Part shown: piece by piece, positions 1-6,434 of the stretch
Layout of the letters: the number at the start of each line of letters is the position of its first letter
Numbering within the stretch: the stretch's first letter is position 1
DNA from: Glomus cerebriforme
Lineage: Eukaryota > Glomeromycota > Glomeromycetes > Glomerales > Glomeraceae
DNA: 10,304 nt
NCBI GenBank assembly: GCA_003550305.1
Contig: QKYT01000027.1
Span: 257,762-268,065 of the forward strand
Direction: 5' to 3'
The notes under the pieces: model-generated
Database searches by the model: none
What the model was told of the DNA's origin: nothing
What the model saw: only the letters and a program-made list of their open reading frames with translations
Made by a program: the position numbers and the translations under genes

Positions 1-1
1 T

Positions 2-1045
2 CCTGTAAATGCACCAAATGCTAATGCTGGAAATACAGTAGTTGTAGCTGGTATTCGATTTGGTCAAGCCGTATGGTGGCTAAAAACTCATTTCCCTACA
101 GTAGAAGANGANCTTCGGGATTTGATNTATGGAACAATCAGAAAGGNAGACATGACTATAGATGAATTATATAGAAAAATATTACNAATAGGTAGACGAG
201 CCAACTATAGACCTGAAGAATTACGTAGAAAGTTCTTAGATGCTTTACCACTTTTATGGCTTGAAAAAGCTGAAGATATTGGTGAGCATTTGCCATTAGA
301 TGAATTAGCTAAAAAGNTTTATGAGATAGAATTACNCCGAATAGCTAGACATAAAAGAGATAGAATATCTGATCNGCTAGTATNTAATCGAGCATCTNGG
401 CAAATATATGAANCTTCACCTGTTTCAGCCTCACAACAGCATGGAATANCTTTAGAAGATATGCAAAAAGCAATCCAGAATGCACTAGCACAGCAAAAAA
501 CTGAATACCAGTCTTTATTAGAAAAACAAAAAGNCGATTTCCAATCACAAATGGNCCAGCAAACTAAAAAGATACCTNCACCAGTTCCTCCTAAAGATAT
601 GGAACAGATTCTTGATACATATGAAAGCGCTAATCCTTTCCCTGATACACTTACTAGGGAAGAAATAATGAGAGTGGTCGCAAAAGCTTATGGGCCACCT
701 CCTAAACCGCAAAAGCCAGAAAAGTTGCAATCATCTAAAATCGATAGATTAGAGTCAAAAATGGATGAAATTGGTCAAATGACATCTAAGTTTGGTAGGA
801 TATCACTTAATGATCAATCTCAAAAGCCTTTTTATTGCAGTAATTGCGGACAGGAAGGGCATAAGAAAAACAATTGCCCAAGGTTAAATCCTGTAGCTAA
901 ATCCAATTTTACTCAATGTTACTATCCTCAACTTCCATCTACACAGCCCCAATATACACCTCCAGATTCAGATAATGAGGAAGATGGTTATGACAAAGTA
1001 GAAAATGGGTGGTATTATGTACCAGAAAAAAAAAACAGTCACTAG
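2..1045 (+). CDS. Retrotransposon gag-like protein with CCHC zinc knuckle (5' partial)
   Basis: The frame is open from the left edge (no ATG needed) to TAG at 1043-1045, giving 347 codons, so the true start lies upstream. The N-terminal part (about residues 1-120) is a helical, charged region with the look of a retrotransposon capsid: WWLKTHFP, then alternating basic and acidic helices. Residues 120-270 are Q/K-rich with a likely coiled coil. A classical zinc knuckle, C-x2-C-x4-H-x4-C (CSNCGQEGHKKNNC), is encoded at 836-877, followed by a Q/P/acidic tail. In the Gag family such proteins form the particle and bind element RNA through the knuckle. The stop lies just after an A10 run at 1026-1035, where the downstream retropepsin-like sequence continues in the -1 frame. 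About 15 N characters fall inside the gene, fitting a collapsed multi-copy family. No reverse transcriptase follows, so this may be a non-autonomous or domesticated gag. Confident about gag-like, less about element class. Confidence 0.75.
   Translation, partial: PVNAPNANAGNTVVVAGIRFGQAVWWLKTHFPTVEXXLRDLXYGTIRKXDMTIDELYRKILXIGRRANYRPEELRRKFLDALPLLWLEKAEDIGEHLPLDELAKKXYEIELXRIARHKRDRISDXLVXNRASXQIYEXSPVSASQQHGIXLEDMQKAIQNALAQQKTEYQSLLEKQKXDFQSQMXQQTKKIPXPVPPKDMEQILDTYESANPFPDTLTREEIMRVVAKAYGPPPKPQKPEKLQSSKIDRLESKMDEIGQMTSKFGRISLNDQSQKPFYCSNCGQEGHKKNNCPRLNPVAKSNFTQCYYPQLPSTQPQYTPPDSDNEEDGYDKVENGWYYVPEKKNSH
1026..1035 (+). promoter_or_regulatory. A10 run with in-frame A_AAA_AAA slippery heptamer at gag/pro junction
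   Basis: In the gag frame the run is read GAA AAA AAA AAC, so positions 1027-1033 form a perfect X_XXY_YYZ heptamer 10 bases before the gag stop at 1043. The retropepsin-like ORF is exactly in the -1 frame. This is the geometry used by many retroelements to make Gag-Pro by programmed -1 frameshifting. The simpler alternative is that one A is missing from the assembled run, since two further -1 shifts occur downstream. Confidence 0.35.
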
Positions 1046-1806
1046 TAAATGAAAAGTTGTCTTCAGAATCCAGCCAGCTTGAAACGTATGACGAGCTATT
1101 GCCAAAACTTTCACCGGCAATGCACAAAATGTGTTTATCTCAAAAGACTCAGGAGGAGAAGTCAAAGAAAGATGAGTGGTTTTTGTCATTACAATATCTG
1201 AATGCTAATATAGATGATTTAATGATATCTAATTCTTTTTTAGATGGTGGGAGTGAGTTCGGGAGGGGGTAAATGATGCAACAATTAATGCCCTTGGGTG
1301 GAAAGCTAACATGCCATCAGACTTCACAATAAAAGGTAACTCCAAACATATCACTGAATCATTAGGATGGTTTATGGATGTGCCAGTCAGTATAAAGGAT
1401 AAGGATGGTAAATCGGTTACAGCTACTGGAAATTTTACTCGTATTGATAACGGTGAGCCTGAACCAATGCTATGTTTAGGTATGACATGGATTCGAAAAG
1501 TTCAAGGTATTCTCGATCTGAATAAAAACCAATTCTGAATGAAGTTACATGGGAAAGCTTACATTATCCCAACTTTTAGCAAAGCTCCAGAAGTTGAAGA
1601 TCCNNCNAAAGAGAAGCAAGACCAAGCATCTACCAACTCCTCTAGCCCAACTAGTGAGGAGGACTTAAAAAAAAGTGCGTAAACTGCATGAACTATGAGG
1701 ATATGGCAATTCGTATGAGAGAGCTCGAAAAGNCATTATTTTCTAGCATTCAATCNAATTTGGAAATTATAGGATATTATAATAGTTTGNGNAGTCAGAT
1801 TGAATA
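1034..1806 (+). pseudogene. Retropepsin-like (DDI1/retroviral-type aspartic protease) domain, broken frame
   Basis: The coding sense continues from gag in frame 1 (to TAA 1270-1272), then frame 3 (about 1266 to TAA 1680-1682, with an in-frame TGA at 1536-1538), then frame 2 (about 1674 to TAG 1804-1806). The active-site motif is LDGGSEFG at 1240-1263, with the catalytic Asp at 1243. It has D-G-G where retropepsins usually have D-S/T-G. After the second shift come NDATINALGW and a second half with LGMTWIRK...GILDL, which resembles the conserved C-terminal strand-helix segment of the fold, then GKAYIIPTF beyond the TGA. The distal tail is S/T/E-rich with a C-x2-C pair (CVNC, from 1676) and a helical end. 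Retropepsins are homodimeric proteases that cleave Gag. The shifts sit at A10 (1026-1035), G5 (1265-1269) and A8 (1667-1674), all in the -1 direction. Either homopolymers are under-counted or the copy is dead. Confidence 0.6.
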
Positions 1807-1816
1807 GGACNAATAA

Positions 1817-2291
1817 CTATTTGGTAATAAGAGGACGACCTCTTGCTTTAATTCCTTCTAAAGTATTTTCAGTTTTCTTATATAAATCCAAGACATCTTC
1901 AGAGAATTCAGTAGACGAAATAATTTCTTTTTTTGCNCCTNGTATTCCATTTTCATTTTCACATAAATCCTTANTATTAGATATGTGAATAGACTTGGAC
2001 TTGGGTTTCTTTCCTCCGGTCTTTTTTATCTTACTCCCAGAAATAATATTGCATTCTACAGGATCTGCTTGCTGAGTCGAACCAGGTTCTTCTGATAATG
2101 GTTTTATGTCTTTAAGGTCTATTGGTGGATGAGCATCTCTCCAAATTTGATACACCCGCCGTGTTGATTGATATTTTATATTTGTTAGCCATAACTTCTG
2201 ATGCCCGTTTCATTGAATTTTTAGCTTTAATAATATCCTGAATATCTTCAGCTGATAGATGGATCGCATCTGAGTGCAAATACTGAATCAT
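1817..2291 (-). pseudogene. Small HTH (homeodomain-like) DNA-binding protein, one frameshift
   Basis: It starts at the ATG read at 2291-2289 and runs to the stop at 1819-1817. The first about 45 residues (IQYLHSDAIHLSAEDIQDII...) lead into a helix-turn-helix pattern: SMKRASEVMANKYKIS, then RVYQIWRDAHP as the likely recognition helix. The frame changes once in the GC-rich stretch at about 2156-2166, inside the HTH turn, so the protein is continuous in sense but not in frame. The rest is a basic linker (KKTGGKKPKSKS) and an acidic helical tail, stopping 10 bp from the opposing gag-pro stop. The pattern S-x(3)-VA-x(2)-Y-x-IS...VY-x-IW resembles HTH domains of transposases and regulators. It is divergent from the coiled-coil gene at 2563, across a 270-bp spacer that could hold both promoters. 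It may be a regulator or a terminal DNA-binding protein of the element, and the function is inferred only from the fold pattern. Confidence 0.5.
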
Positions 2292-2562
2292 TTTTTTTAC
2301 AAATAGTTAGAAAAAATATATTTTCGAACAATAATCAATATGTAGTCGATATATTTTCAGTAGTTTTTTGGTATACATTCAATAAATATTCGGTATTACC
2401 AATTAATTTTTGATAGATTCAGTTTATTCAGTATATATTCGGTACATTCGGTACATTCAGTGCATTCGGTGCATTCGATGTATTCGATACACTCAGTTCA
2501 TTCGATCCAGAAATTTTGCTCATATTTTTTAAATATACTAATGACTAAGCCGAAAAAAAAAT
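2292..2562. promoter_or_regulatory. Divergent intergenic spacer, AT-rich, with 9-bp tandem repeat
   Basis: The HTH gene leaves to the left from 2291 and the coiled-coil gene to the right from 2563, so this 271-bp spacer should hold both promoters. The left part (2292-2400) is very AT-rich with TATA-like strings. The right part contains the 9-bp repeat array at 2422-2504. No gene is visible in it. Confidence 0.35.
2422..2504. repeat. Degenerate 9-bp tandem repeat (consensus GTACATTCG)
   Basis: Unit starts are 2422, 2431 (11 bp), 2442, 2451, 2460, 2469, 2478, 2487 and 2496. Examples of the units are GTTTATTCA, GTACATTCG, GTACATTCA, GTGCATTCG (twice), ATGTATTCG, ATACACTCA and GTTCATTCG. The ATTC core is kept in nearly all units while the flanks drift. 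Further ATTCA/ATTCGG words occur upstream (2378-2393). It may be a binding-site array for the neighbouring HTH protein or a simple minisatellite. Confidence 0.75.
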
Positions 2563-3441
2563 ATGTCCAATGTGCATACCTTAAGAGATATTGAGAATAG
2601 AGGGGCAGTTGGATCCACTAAAGTGAACATCCCTCCAGGGCATCGGCTTAGTAGCATCCGTGAATTAGAACTTGAAAAAGTATTGCGCGGTAGCATCTAA
2701 TCCACTTGTGATATTGCCAATAATTATAAAGTCCTACAGGATATATATTTAAAGCGAATGAATGATCATGTGCAAGCCCAAGCTAATGCTAGTAAAAAGA
2801 TTAGCCAGCTGAACGCGACCAATACTAGGCTTAGATCTTCTGAACGGTCATCCCATACTGAGCATAAAGCAGAACGAGAGAAATATTCTGCCAAAATCAA
2901 ATCACTCAAATCCTTGATTAAAACACTAGAGAAGGAAGCGACTTTGGCACAGAAAGCTTCATTCTCTGACAAGATCACAATTCTTTCTCTTGAAGCTAAG
3001 ATAATTGAATTGGAAGATAAGTTGGAAGATCTGAAACTAGAACAGGAGGATTCTCTACTACATACATCTTTCTTTGATTCAGATGTAGTGAAAGAGGTAA
3101 CAGGGACACCAGGAAAACAGAAAGATTCAAAATTACCTGATTGGATTGATGATAATTTAAAGAGTCTTGTCTATGAGCTTGGACTCGAAAATAAAGTGAA
3201 GGAAATCGAAAAAAAAAAAATTGCTAAGGAAGATTTACTAGAGGTATTGCAAGATGTCTTNTTAAAAAGAAATTCTCTCCTTCAAGAAGCGAACCTAAAG
3301 GGATCGGCTAATGCTTGTTTAGCCAAGCAGACTCAAAAAACATCCAGCGAGTCTGAAGTGGTTGAAGGGACGAGATCATGCCTAAGCGCCTCTGGTCAAA
3401 GTGAACCTTCAAGTGTTAGTGGGCTAGATAGAGAAAGATAA
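2563..3441 (+). pseudogene. Long coiled-coil protein interrupted by one TAA
   Basis: The frame runs from ATG 2563 to TAA 3439-3441 with a single in-frame TAA at 2698-2700 (context ...LRGSI, stop, STCDIANNY...). Sense looks continuous across it, so CAA (Gln) is a likely ancestral codon. A downstream ATG at 2758 could give 227 residues. Residues 65-180 form a strong coiled coil (KISQLNATNTRLR, SAKIKSLKSLIKTLEKE, ILSLEAKIIELEDKLEDLKL). A second helical segment follows (LENKVKEIEKKKIAKEDLLEVLQDV), then a Ser/Glu-rich low-complexity tail. Downstream, frame 2 carries a membrane segment that abuts this ORF with 14 bases of overlap, which suggests one longer protein. Polintons encode coiled-coil proteins of unknown role (named PC1 and PC2 in the original description). 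Equating this gene with one of those is only a guess from context. Confidence 0.6.
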
Positions 3442-3766
3442 CGGTATCACTAATCCCTCCCTCAATCATAGATTTCGGGACAATTTTTCTCCTGAAGGTC
3501 TTGACCGAAGGAGGGCTCCGGCTAATGAGAAATCTGATTCCTTATTTTTTCAGTATGCATTCATCTTCGCAATAGTATTACTAATCATATACATCATATG
3601 GCACAAATTCTCTCGTAGAAATTCTTCTTACAATGAAGAAAAAAATATTCTGAACTATAAAATATCCTTAAATAGAAATCAGAGTTATGGTTTCCCAATT
3701 CNATACACAGAAGAACCAAAAGACAGGACTACCCCCTATAAAACTCTGTCTTTTAGATATGGATGA
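3428..3766 (+). CDS. Frame-2 extension with a transmembrane segment (likely C-terminal tail of the coiled-coil protein)
   Basis: Frame 2 opens right after TAG 3425-3427 and runs to TGA 3764-3766. It has no ATG before its main feature, so it is unlikely to be an independent gene. It overlaps the end of the coiled-coil ORF by 14 bases (3428-3441), where a +1 shift would fuse the two. It encodes a charged linker (NFSPEGLDRRRAPANEK), a hydrophobic helix at about 3551-3601 (QYAFIFAIVLLIIYIIW), then a basic K-F-S-R-R stretch as expected on the cytosolic side. The last 80 bases overlap the start of the ATPase gene in another frame, so the real C-terminus is uncertain. Joined, it would make a C-terminally membrane-anchored coiled-coil protein. 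The joining is an inference. Confidence 0.45.
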   Translation: MEKDNGITNPSLNHRFRDNFSPEGLDRRRAPANEKSDSLFFQYAFIFAIVLLIIYIIWHKFSRRNSSYNEEKNILNYKISLNRNQSYGFPIXYTEEPKDRTTPYKTLSFRYG

Positions 3767-4535
3767 AGTTACAGAGCATGAATCATCCCGAAATGTAGGT
3801 CATCCAGCAATGACATGGACATTCGCTATGGTTGTTACTGGAAAAAGTGGTACAGGTAAAACTAATTTATTTGCGAACCTTGTTCTTGGTGATAAGAATG
3901 AATATGTGCAAAAGGGGGAGAAAGGCGGGTCTAGATATATCCGCTGTGATGATCTGATTATATGTGGTTATCATCCAGACGAACCAAAATGGGCATATGT
4001 TAGATATATATATAATATGATTTCGAAAGACCCAAGAGTACCTTACTATGAGGATATTAGTTTCAGCTATATACCGCCCGAAAAAATTCCTAGTACAAGA
4101 GCATTCTCACCTAAGAGAAGTACATTAATTATTTTTGAGGATGTATGCTTAGCTCCAGAGCATATACAAAATCGAATTGGCCAATTTTTTGGGAATGGGC
4201 GTCATCNAAATATTTCATGTGTATATGTAATGCAAAAATATCATAAACTCGATACATTCACCCGTGAAAACACAACACATCTAGTAGTATTTAACTCTGG
4301 TAGCTCCCATGAAGATATTTCTAAGATCATTAGGCGTTATACTGATGATGTAAAAAATGCATCTATGGTTATTAATAGCTACCTTCGTAAAAGTGAGTTT
4401 GTTGTATTTGATCTCACTAGGCCAGAAGATGATCCCCTTGCAATCCGCCTAAGGTTTGATACTCCACTAAACCTGCAAAAGGAAATAGAGGCTAGGCAGA
4501 AGCGTAAGGAAAAAAGCTTCTCAACTAATGAGTAG
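3687..4535 (+). CDS. A32-like DNA-packaging ATPase (FtsK/HerA superfamily), Polinton/virus type
   Basis: An intact 282-residue ORF runs from ATG 3687 to TAG 4533-4535, close to the usual size of this family. Walker A is GKSGTGKT at residues 52-59, preceded by the strand FAMVVT. Walker B is LIIFED at 147-152. The segment FFGNGRH-x-NIS at 167-177, followed by VYVMQKYHKLDTFTREN and HLVVFN (198-203), matches the GRH...Q...R-x-N signature shared by poxvirus A32, virophage and Polinton packaging ATPases. The C-terminus is basic (RQKRKEKSFSTNE). These enzymes use ATP to translocate DNA into preformed capsids. The gene follows the coiled-coil/membrane ORF and faces the coiled-coil gene at 4696-5043. 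Two N characters lie inside but do not break the frame. Polintons have been reported from Glomus intraradices, consistent with this context. Alternatives are a virophage-like or endogenised large-DNA-virus copy; an integrase or capsid gene nearby would decide. Confidence 0.85.
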   Translation: MVSQFXTQKNQKTGLPPIKLCLLDMDEVTEHESSRNVGHPAMTWTFAMVVTGKSGTGKTNLFANLVLGDKNEYVQKGEKGGSRYIRCDDLIICGYHPDEPKWAYVRYIYNMISKDPRVPYYEDISFSYIPPEKIPSTRAFSPKRSTLIIFEDVCLAPEHIQNRIGQFFGNGRHXNISCVYVMQKYHKLDTFTRENTTHLVVFNSGSSHEDISKIIRRYTDDVKNASMVINSYLRKSEFVVFDLTRPEDDPLAIRLRFDTPLNLQKEIEARQKRKEKSFSTNE

Positions 4536-4559
4536 AATCTGTCTTAATAGATACCAGCT
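4501..4559. repeat. Copy 1 of duplicated ATPase/coiled-coil gene junction
   Basis: These 59 bp are about three-quarters identical to 4672-4730, offset by 171 bp. On the plus strand it encodes KEKSFSTNE-stop, the end of the ATPase. On the minus strand it encodes LVSIKTDSTH-stop (stop at 4525-4527). The two stops lie within 11 bp, showing the original convergent arrangement. Confidence 0.7.
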
Positions 4560-4586
4560 TTTTTTTTGTAATTATAAAAAATTGGA

Positions 4587-4706
4587 ATGGGAGAGCGCCA
4601 AGCCGAAAGACTGGTTATTTATATTGATCCTTAAAAAGCGCGTGATCTTGACCAGGATCTTACTTTGTAGAAGTACAAGGAAAAAAGTATTCTGGCTAAT
4701 GAATAG
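4587..4706 (+). pseudogene. Fragment of a second ATPase-end or related ORF
   Basis: In the frame ending at TAG 4704-4706 the sequence reads MGERQAERLVIYIDP, stop (TAA 4632-4634), KARDLDQDLTL, stop (TAG 4668-4670), KYKEKSILANE, stop. The last nine residues match the ATPase C-terminus (KEKSFSTNE), so this is the tail of a diverged second copy. The preceding about 28 residues look coding but do not clearly match the ATPase at this resolution. Confidence 0.35.
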
Positions 4707-4730
4707 AATCTGACTTNATAGATGCCAGCT
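4672..4730. repeat. Copy 2 of duplicated ATPase/coiled-coil gene junction
   Basis: This is the partner of 4501-4559. Plus strand: KEKSILANE-stop (4704-4706). Minus strand: LAS-x-KSDSIH-stop (4696-4698), which is the live end of the minus-strand coiled-coil gene. One N lies inside. Confidence 0.7.
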
Positions 4731-5043
4731 CTCTTTCCGCCTCCAGCNACTGCATCTTCAGATCCTCATTTTCACATCGCAATCTTTTATTTGCAGTAAC
4801 CTGCTCTCTATATTCCCTTTCTATATCTTGCATAAATTTTCCAAAAGTTCGTCTATTATAATCGAGCAGGTGCTGGGATAGGACTTTAAGCTCATTCATA
4901 ACCCGGCGATTATTNTCTTCTTCATGATCATNGGCTATTTCTTCGGTCTGGACTCCACTATCTACAACATGTATAGTCGGTAATGCTGGGGATACATTAC
5001 ATTCCGACCAGCTTCGAGGACGTAATACTTTTTCCTGGGCCAT
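4696..5043 (-). CDS. Small coiled-coil protein
   Basis: It is 115 residues from the ATG read at 5043-5041 (context AAACTATGG, good for eukaryotic initiation). The frame continues open upstream to about 5100 without an ATG, so I chose this start. The N-terminal half is polar (MAQEKVLRPRSWSECNVS, DSGVQTEEIA). The C-terminal half is a heptad-like helix (VMNELKVLSQHLLDYN, FMQDIEREYREQVTANKRL, CENEDLKMQ-x-LEAERELAS). It is convergent with the ATPase, and in copy 1 of the junction the equivalent stop overlaps the ATPase stop. Four N characters suggest multi-copy DNA. Its role is unknown. Coiled-coil partners near the ATPase in Polinton-like elements are plausible structural proteins, but nothing here proves that. 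Confidence 0.6.
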   Translation of the reverse strand: MAQEKVLRPRSWSECNVSPALPTIHVVDSGVQTEEIAXDHEEXNNRRVMNELKVLSQHLLDYNRRTFGKFMQDIEREYREQVTANKRLRCENEDLKMQXLEAERELASXKSDSIH

Positions 5044-5112
5044 AGTTTTACGTTTCTTCCTATTTAACGAAATCTCATAAACTTTTAATGTGTACCTCAA
5101 ATAGGATTCAAT

Positions 5113-5334
5113 TCATTTAGACTTTTCAGAAATAGATTCTAATAGAACAGGATCTTTAGAATGGTGCAAGAGTTTCTCACACGCCCTCTTAACAAGACTT
5201 TCAGGTAACCTATTAATAATATGTTTATAATTGGAATGGAACATTTTATTAGATATAGTTTTGCACAAAAAAAGTTTGCATGAAAAAATACACTCATAGT
5301 AATATTGCATTAAAGCTTTTATTGACAATGACAT
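5113..5334 (-). CDS. Small helical hypothetical protein
   Basis: It is 73 residues from the ATG read at 5334-5332 to the stop at 5115-5113, upstream of and on the same strand as the coiled-coil gene (70 bp between the stop and the next ATG). The C-terminal half looks like folded helices (YKHIINRLPESLVKRACEKL, then HHSKDPVLLESI). The N-terminal part is cysteine- and aromatic-rich (YYYECIFSCKLFLCK). No family is recognised. The position at the edge of the packaging-gene block makes an element-encoded protein possible. It could also be a chance ORF in AT-rich DNA. Confidence 0.35.
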   Translation of the reverse strand: MSLSIKALMQYYYECIFSCKLFLCKTISNKMFHSNYKHIINRLPESLVKRACEKLLHHSKDPVLLESISEKSK

Positions 5335-5392
5335 GATCTATATGTATAACTAATACACTGTATATAAGCATTCAAAATAAAAAAAAATTTGC

Positions 5393-5408
5393 GGGACCGC
5401 GCGGTCTC
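5393..5408. repeat. GC-rich palindrome (core GACCGCGCGGTC)
   Basis: A perfect 12-bp palindrome at 5395-5406 extends to 5393-5408 with one G-T step. It stands in otherwise about 80% AT sequence directly beyond the packaging-gene block. It may be a transposon-end or recombination remnant, or a protein-binding site. Confidence 0.6.
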
Positions 5409-5430
5409 AGAAAATTGGCAAGAAAAAATT

Positions 5431-5509
5431 TTTATTAATACATGTGAAAATAAATACAAAGGTTCGGGACAGGCAAAGTACATGACGTTTCTATTCTAAT
5501 TCTGGACTA
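5431..5509 (-). promoter_or_regulatory. 3'-end module (3' UTR with AATAAA), copy A
   Basis: Read on the minus strand, the stretch downstream of the stop at 5510 ends in CACATGTATTAATAAA (AATAAA read at 5436-5431). It shares the exact 17-mer TTTATTAATACATGTGA (5431-5447, plus strand) with copy B at 9208-9224, plus looser matches (AAATACAA, AGTACATGACG / AGTACACGATA, TTCTATTCT / TTCTATGCT). The best reading is a conserved 3' UTR with a polyadenylation signal. Confidence 0.5.
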
Positions 5510-5631
5510 TTAAACATATTTTTTTGAATGATAACCCTCTATCCTAATCCTCTTTCTTTCTGGCTCATCATCCAAACAACCATATCCTTTAATAACCCAA
5601 CTACCACACCTAAAACTCTTTTCATTTATTT
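5510..5631 (-). pseudogene. Final-exon remnant of a zinc-binding-family gene
   Basis: An open minus-strand stretch follows a possible splice acceptor (TTTATTTATATATAG, AG at 5633-5632). It encodes EKSFRCGSWVIKGYGC, LDDEPERKRIRIEGYHSKKYV and a stop at 5512-5510. The G-S-W, Y-x-C and K-R-I-x-I pattern recalls the C-terminal half of the proteins at 9270-9805 and 9912-10304, and the 3' flank is shared with the former. No upstream exon with a CPxC motif is visible, so this is probably a truncated paralogue. Its membership rests on short motifs. Confidence 0.35.
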
Positions 5632-5930
5632 CTATATATAAATAAAGCAAAAAATGCAATTTATAACTAAAACAGTATACCATATATAAATATATTTATT
5701 ACTGGTCAATAGAAAAATGATAAAATTTTAGCAATAAAGTAATACTGTATACGAAATCGATTTTTTATTTAGTCTGATGTAACACAAATTGGAAAATGCT
5801 AACCCTATAAGATGAAACTATTATTTTGGTTTGTTATGAAGCAAGTTAAGCAGATTATAAATGCAAGTAAAATTAAAAAGAATATATTATCATAAAAAGA
5901 AATAAATTTTTGGGTTCTGTATTACAATGA
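5632..5930. other. AT-rich intergenic stretch
   Basis: About 300 bp without a convincing ORF on either strand. It is the 3' flank of the multi-exon gene and the 5' side of the exon remnant. It contains long A/T runs and TATA-like strings, and I see no RNA gene or repeat in it. Confidence 0.6.
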
Positions 5931-6077
5931 CTATCGCTGAAGCAACCTTTTCACTTGGGAGGTATCTGGAGATGTACGCATAAAATATACAGGTGGTGCA
6001 GATGCTCCACTTTGATTTTCCTGGTTCCTTTGGTTGTCCCGATACTTATAATTTTCCGCAATTTTTTCAATACGCTC

Positions 6078-6153
6078 CTGCCATTGCAAATGTCAAATCA
6101 ACAAATTATTTCATTATGAACTCAACGAACTTGAAAGTGAAAATACCACATAT
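6078..6153 (-). other. Intron with mutated donor (AT...AG)
   Basis: Phase-0 joining of ...YAIGHVIALE (exon ending 6154) to ERIEKIAENYKYR (exon from 6077) removes 76 bp that begin ATATGT and end GGCAG. All other resolved introns begin GT, often GTATGT, so a G-to-A change at the first intron base is likely. An AT-AG intron is possible but rare. Confidence 0.55.
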
Positions 6154-6434
6154 CTCCAAAGCAATGACGTGGCCTATTGCGTATTCAGCAAGTGGAATAG
6201 ATGCTTTGTCAATTACTAGTTTTGTTGTGAGGAATGACCATGATCGGTACAGTCCGTCACATTTGAGATCCATTATATAAGACTCTATCCACTCTCCTAG
6301 TTATCATAAAAGAAAAAATTTAGTAGTTGCATACAATATAACAAACTTCTTCCATATAATTTATTGCAAGTATTGAAACACATACCCATATTCAAAAATA
6401 TACCAGATTTCCCTGGCCCGCCCTTATTTATTAA

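Noticed and set aside
3445..3471. Short intron (GTATCA...CATAG) to join the coiled-coil ORF with its membrane tail
   Set aside because: At 27 bp it is shorter than any intron supported here, and it starts after the frame-1 stop. A frameshift is the simpler explanation.
4528..4713. 61-codon plus-strand ORF after the ATPase
   Set aside because: It lies across the duplicated junction and reads it in a different frame from both conserved C-termini. The composition is not protein-like.
5993..6280. Plus-strand ORF of 95 codons
   Set aside because: It is antisense to well-supported minus-strand exons 6296-6154 and 6077-5931.
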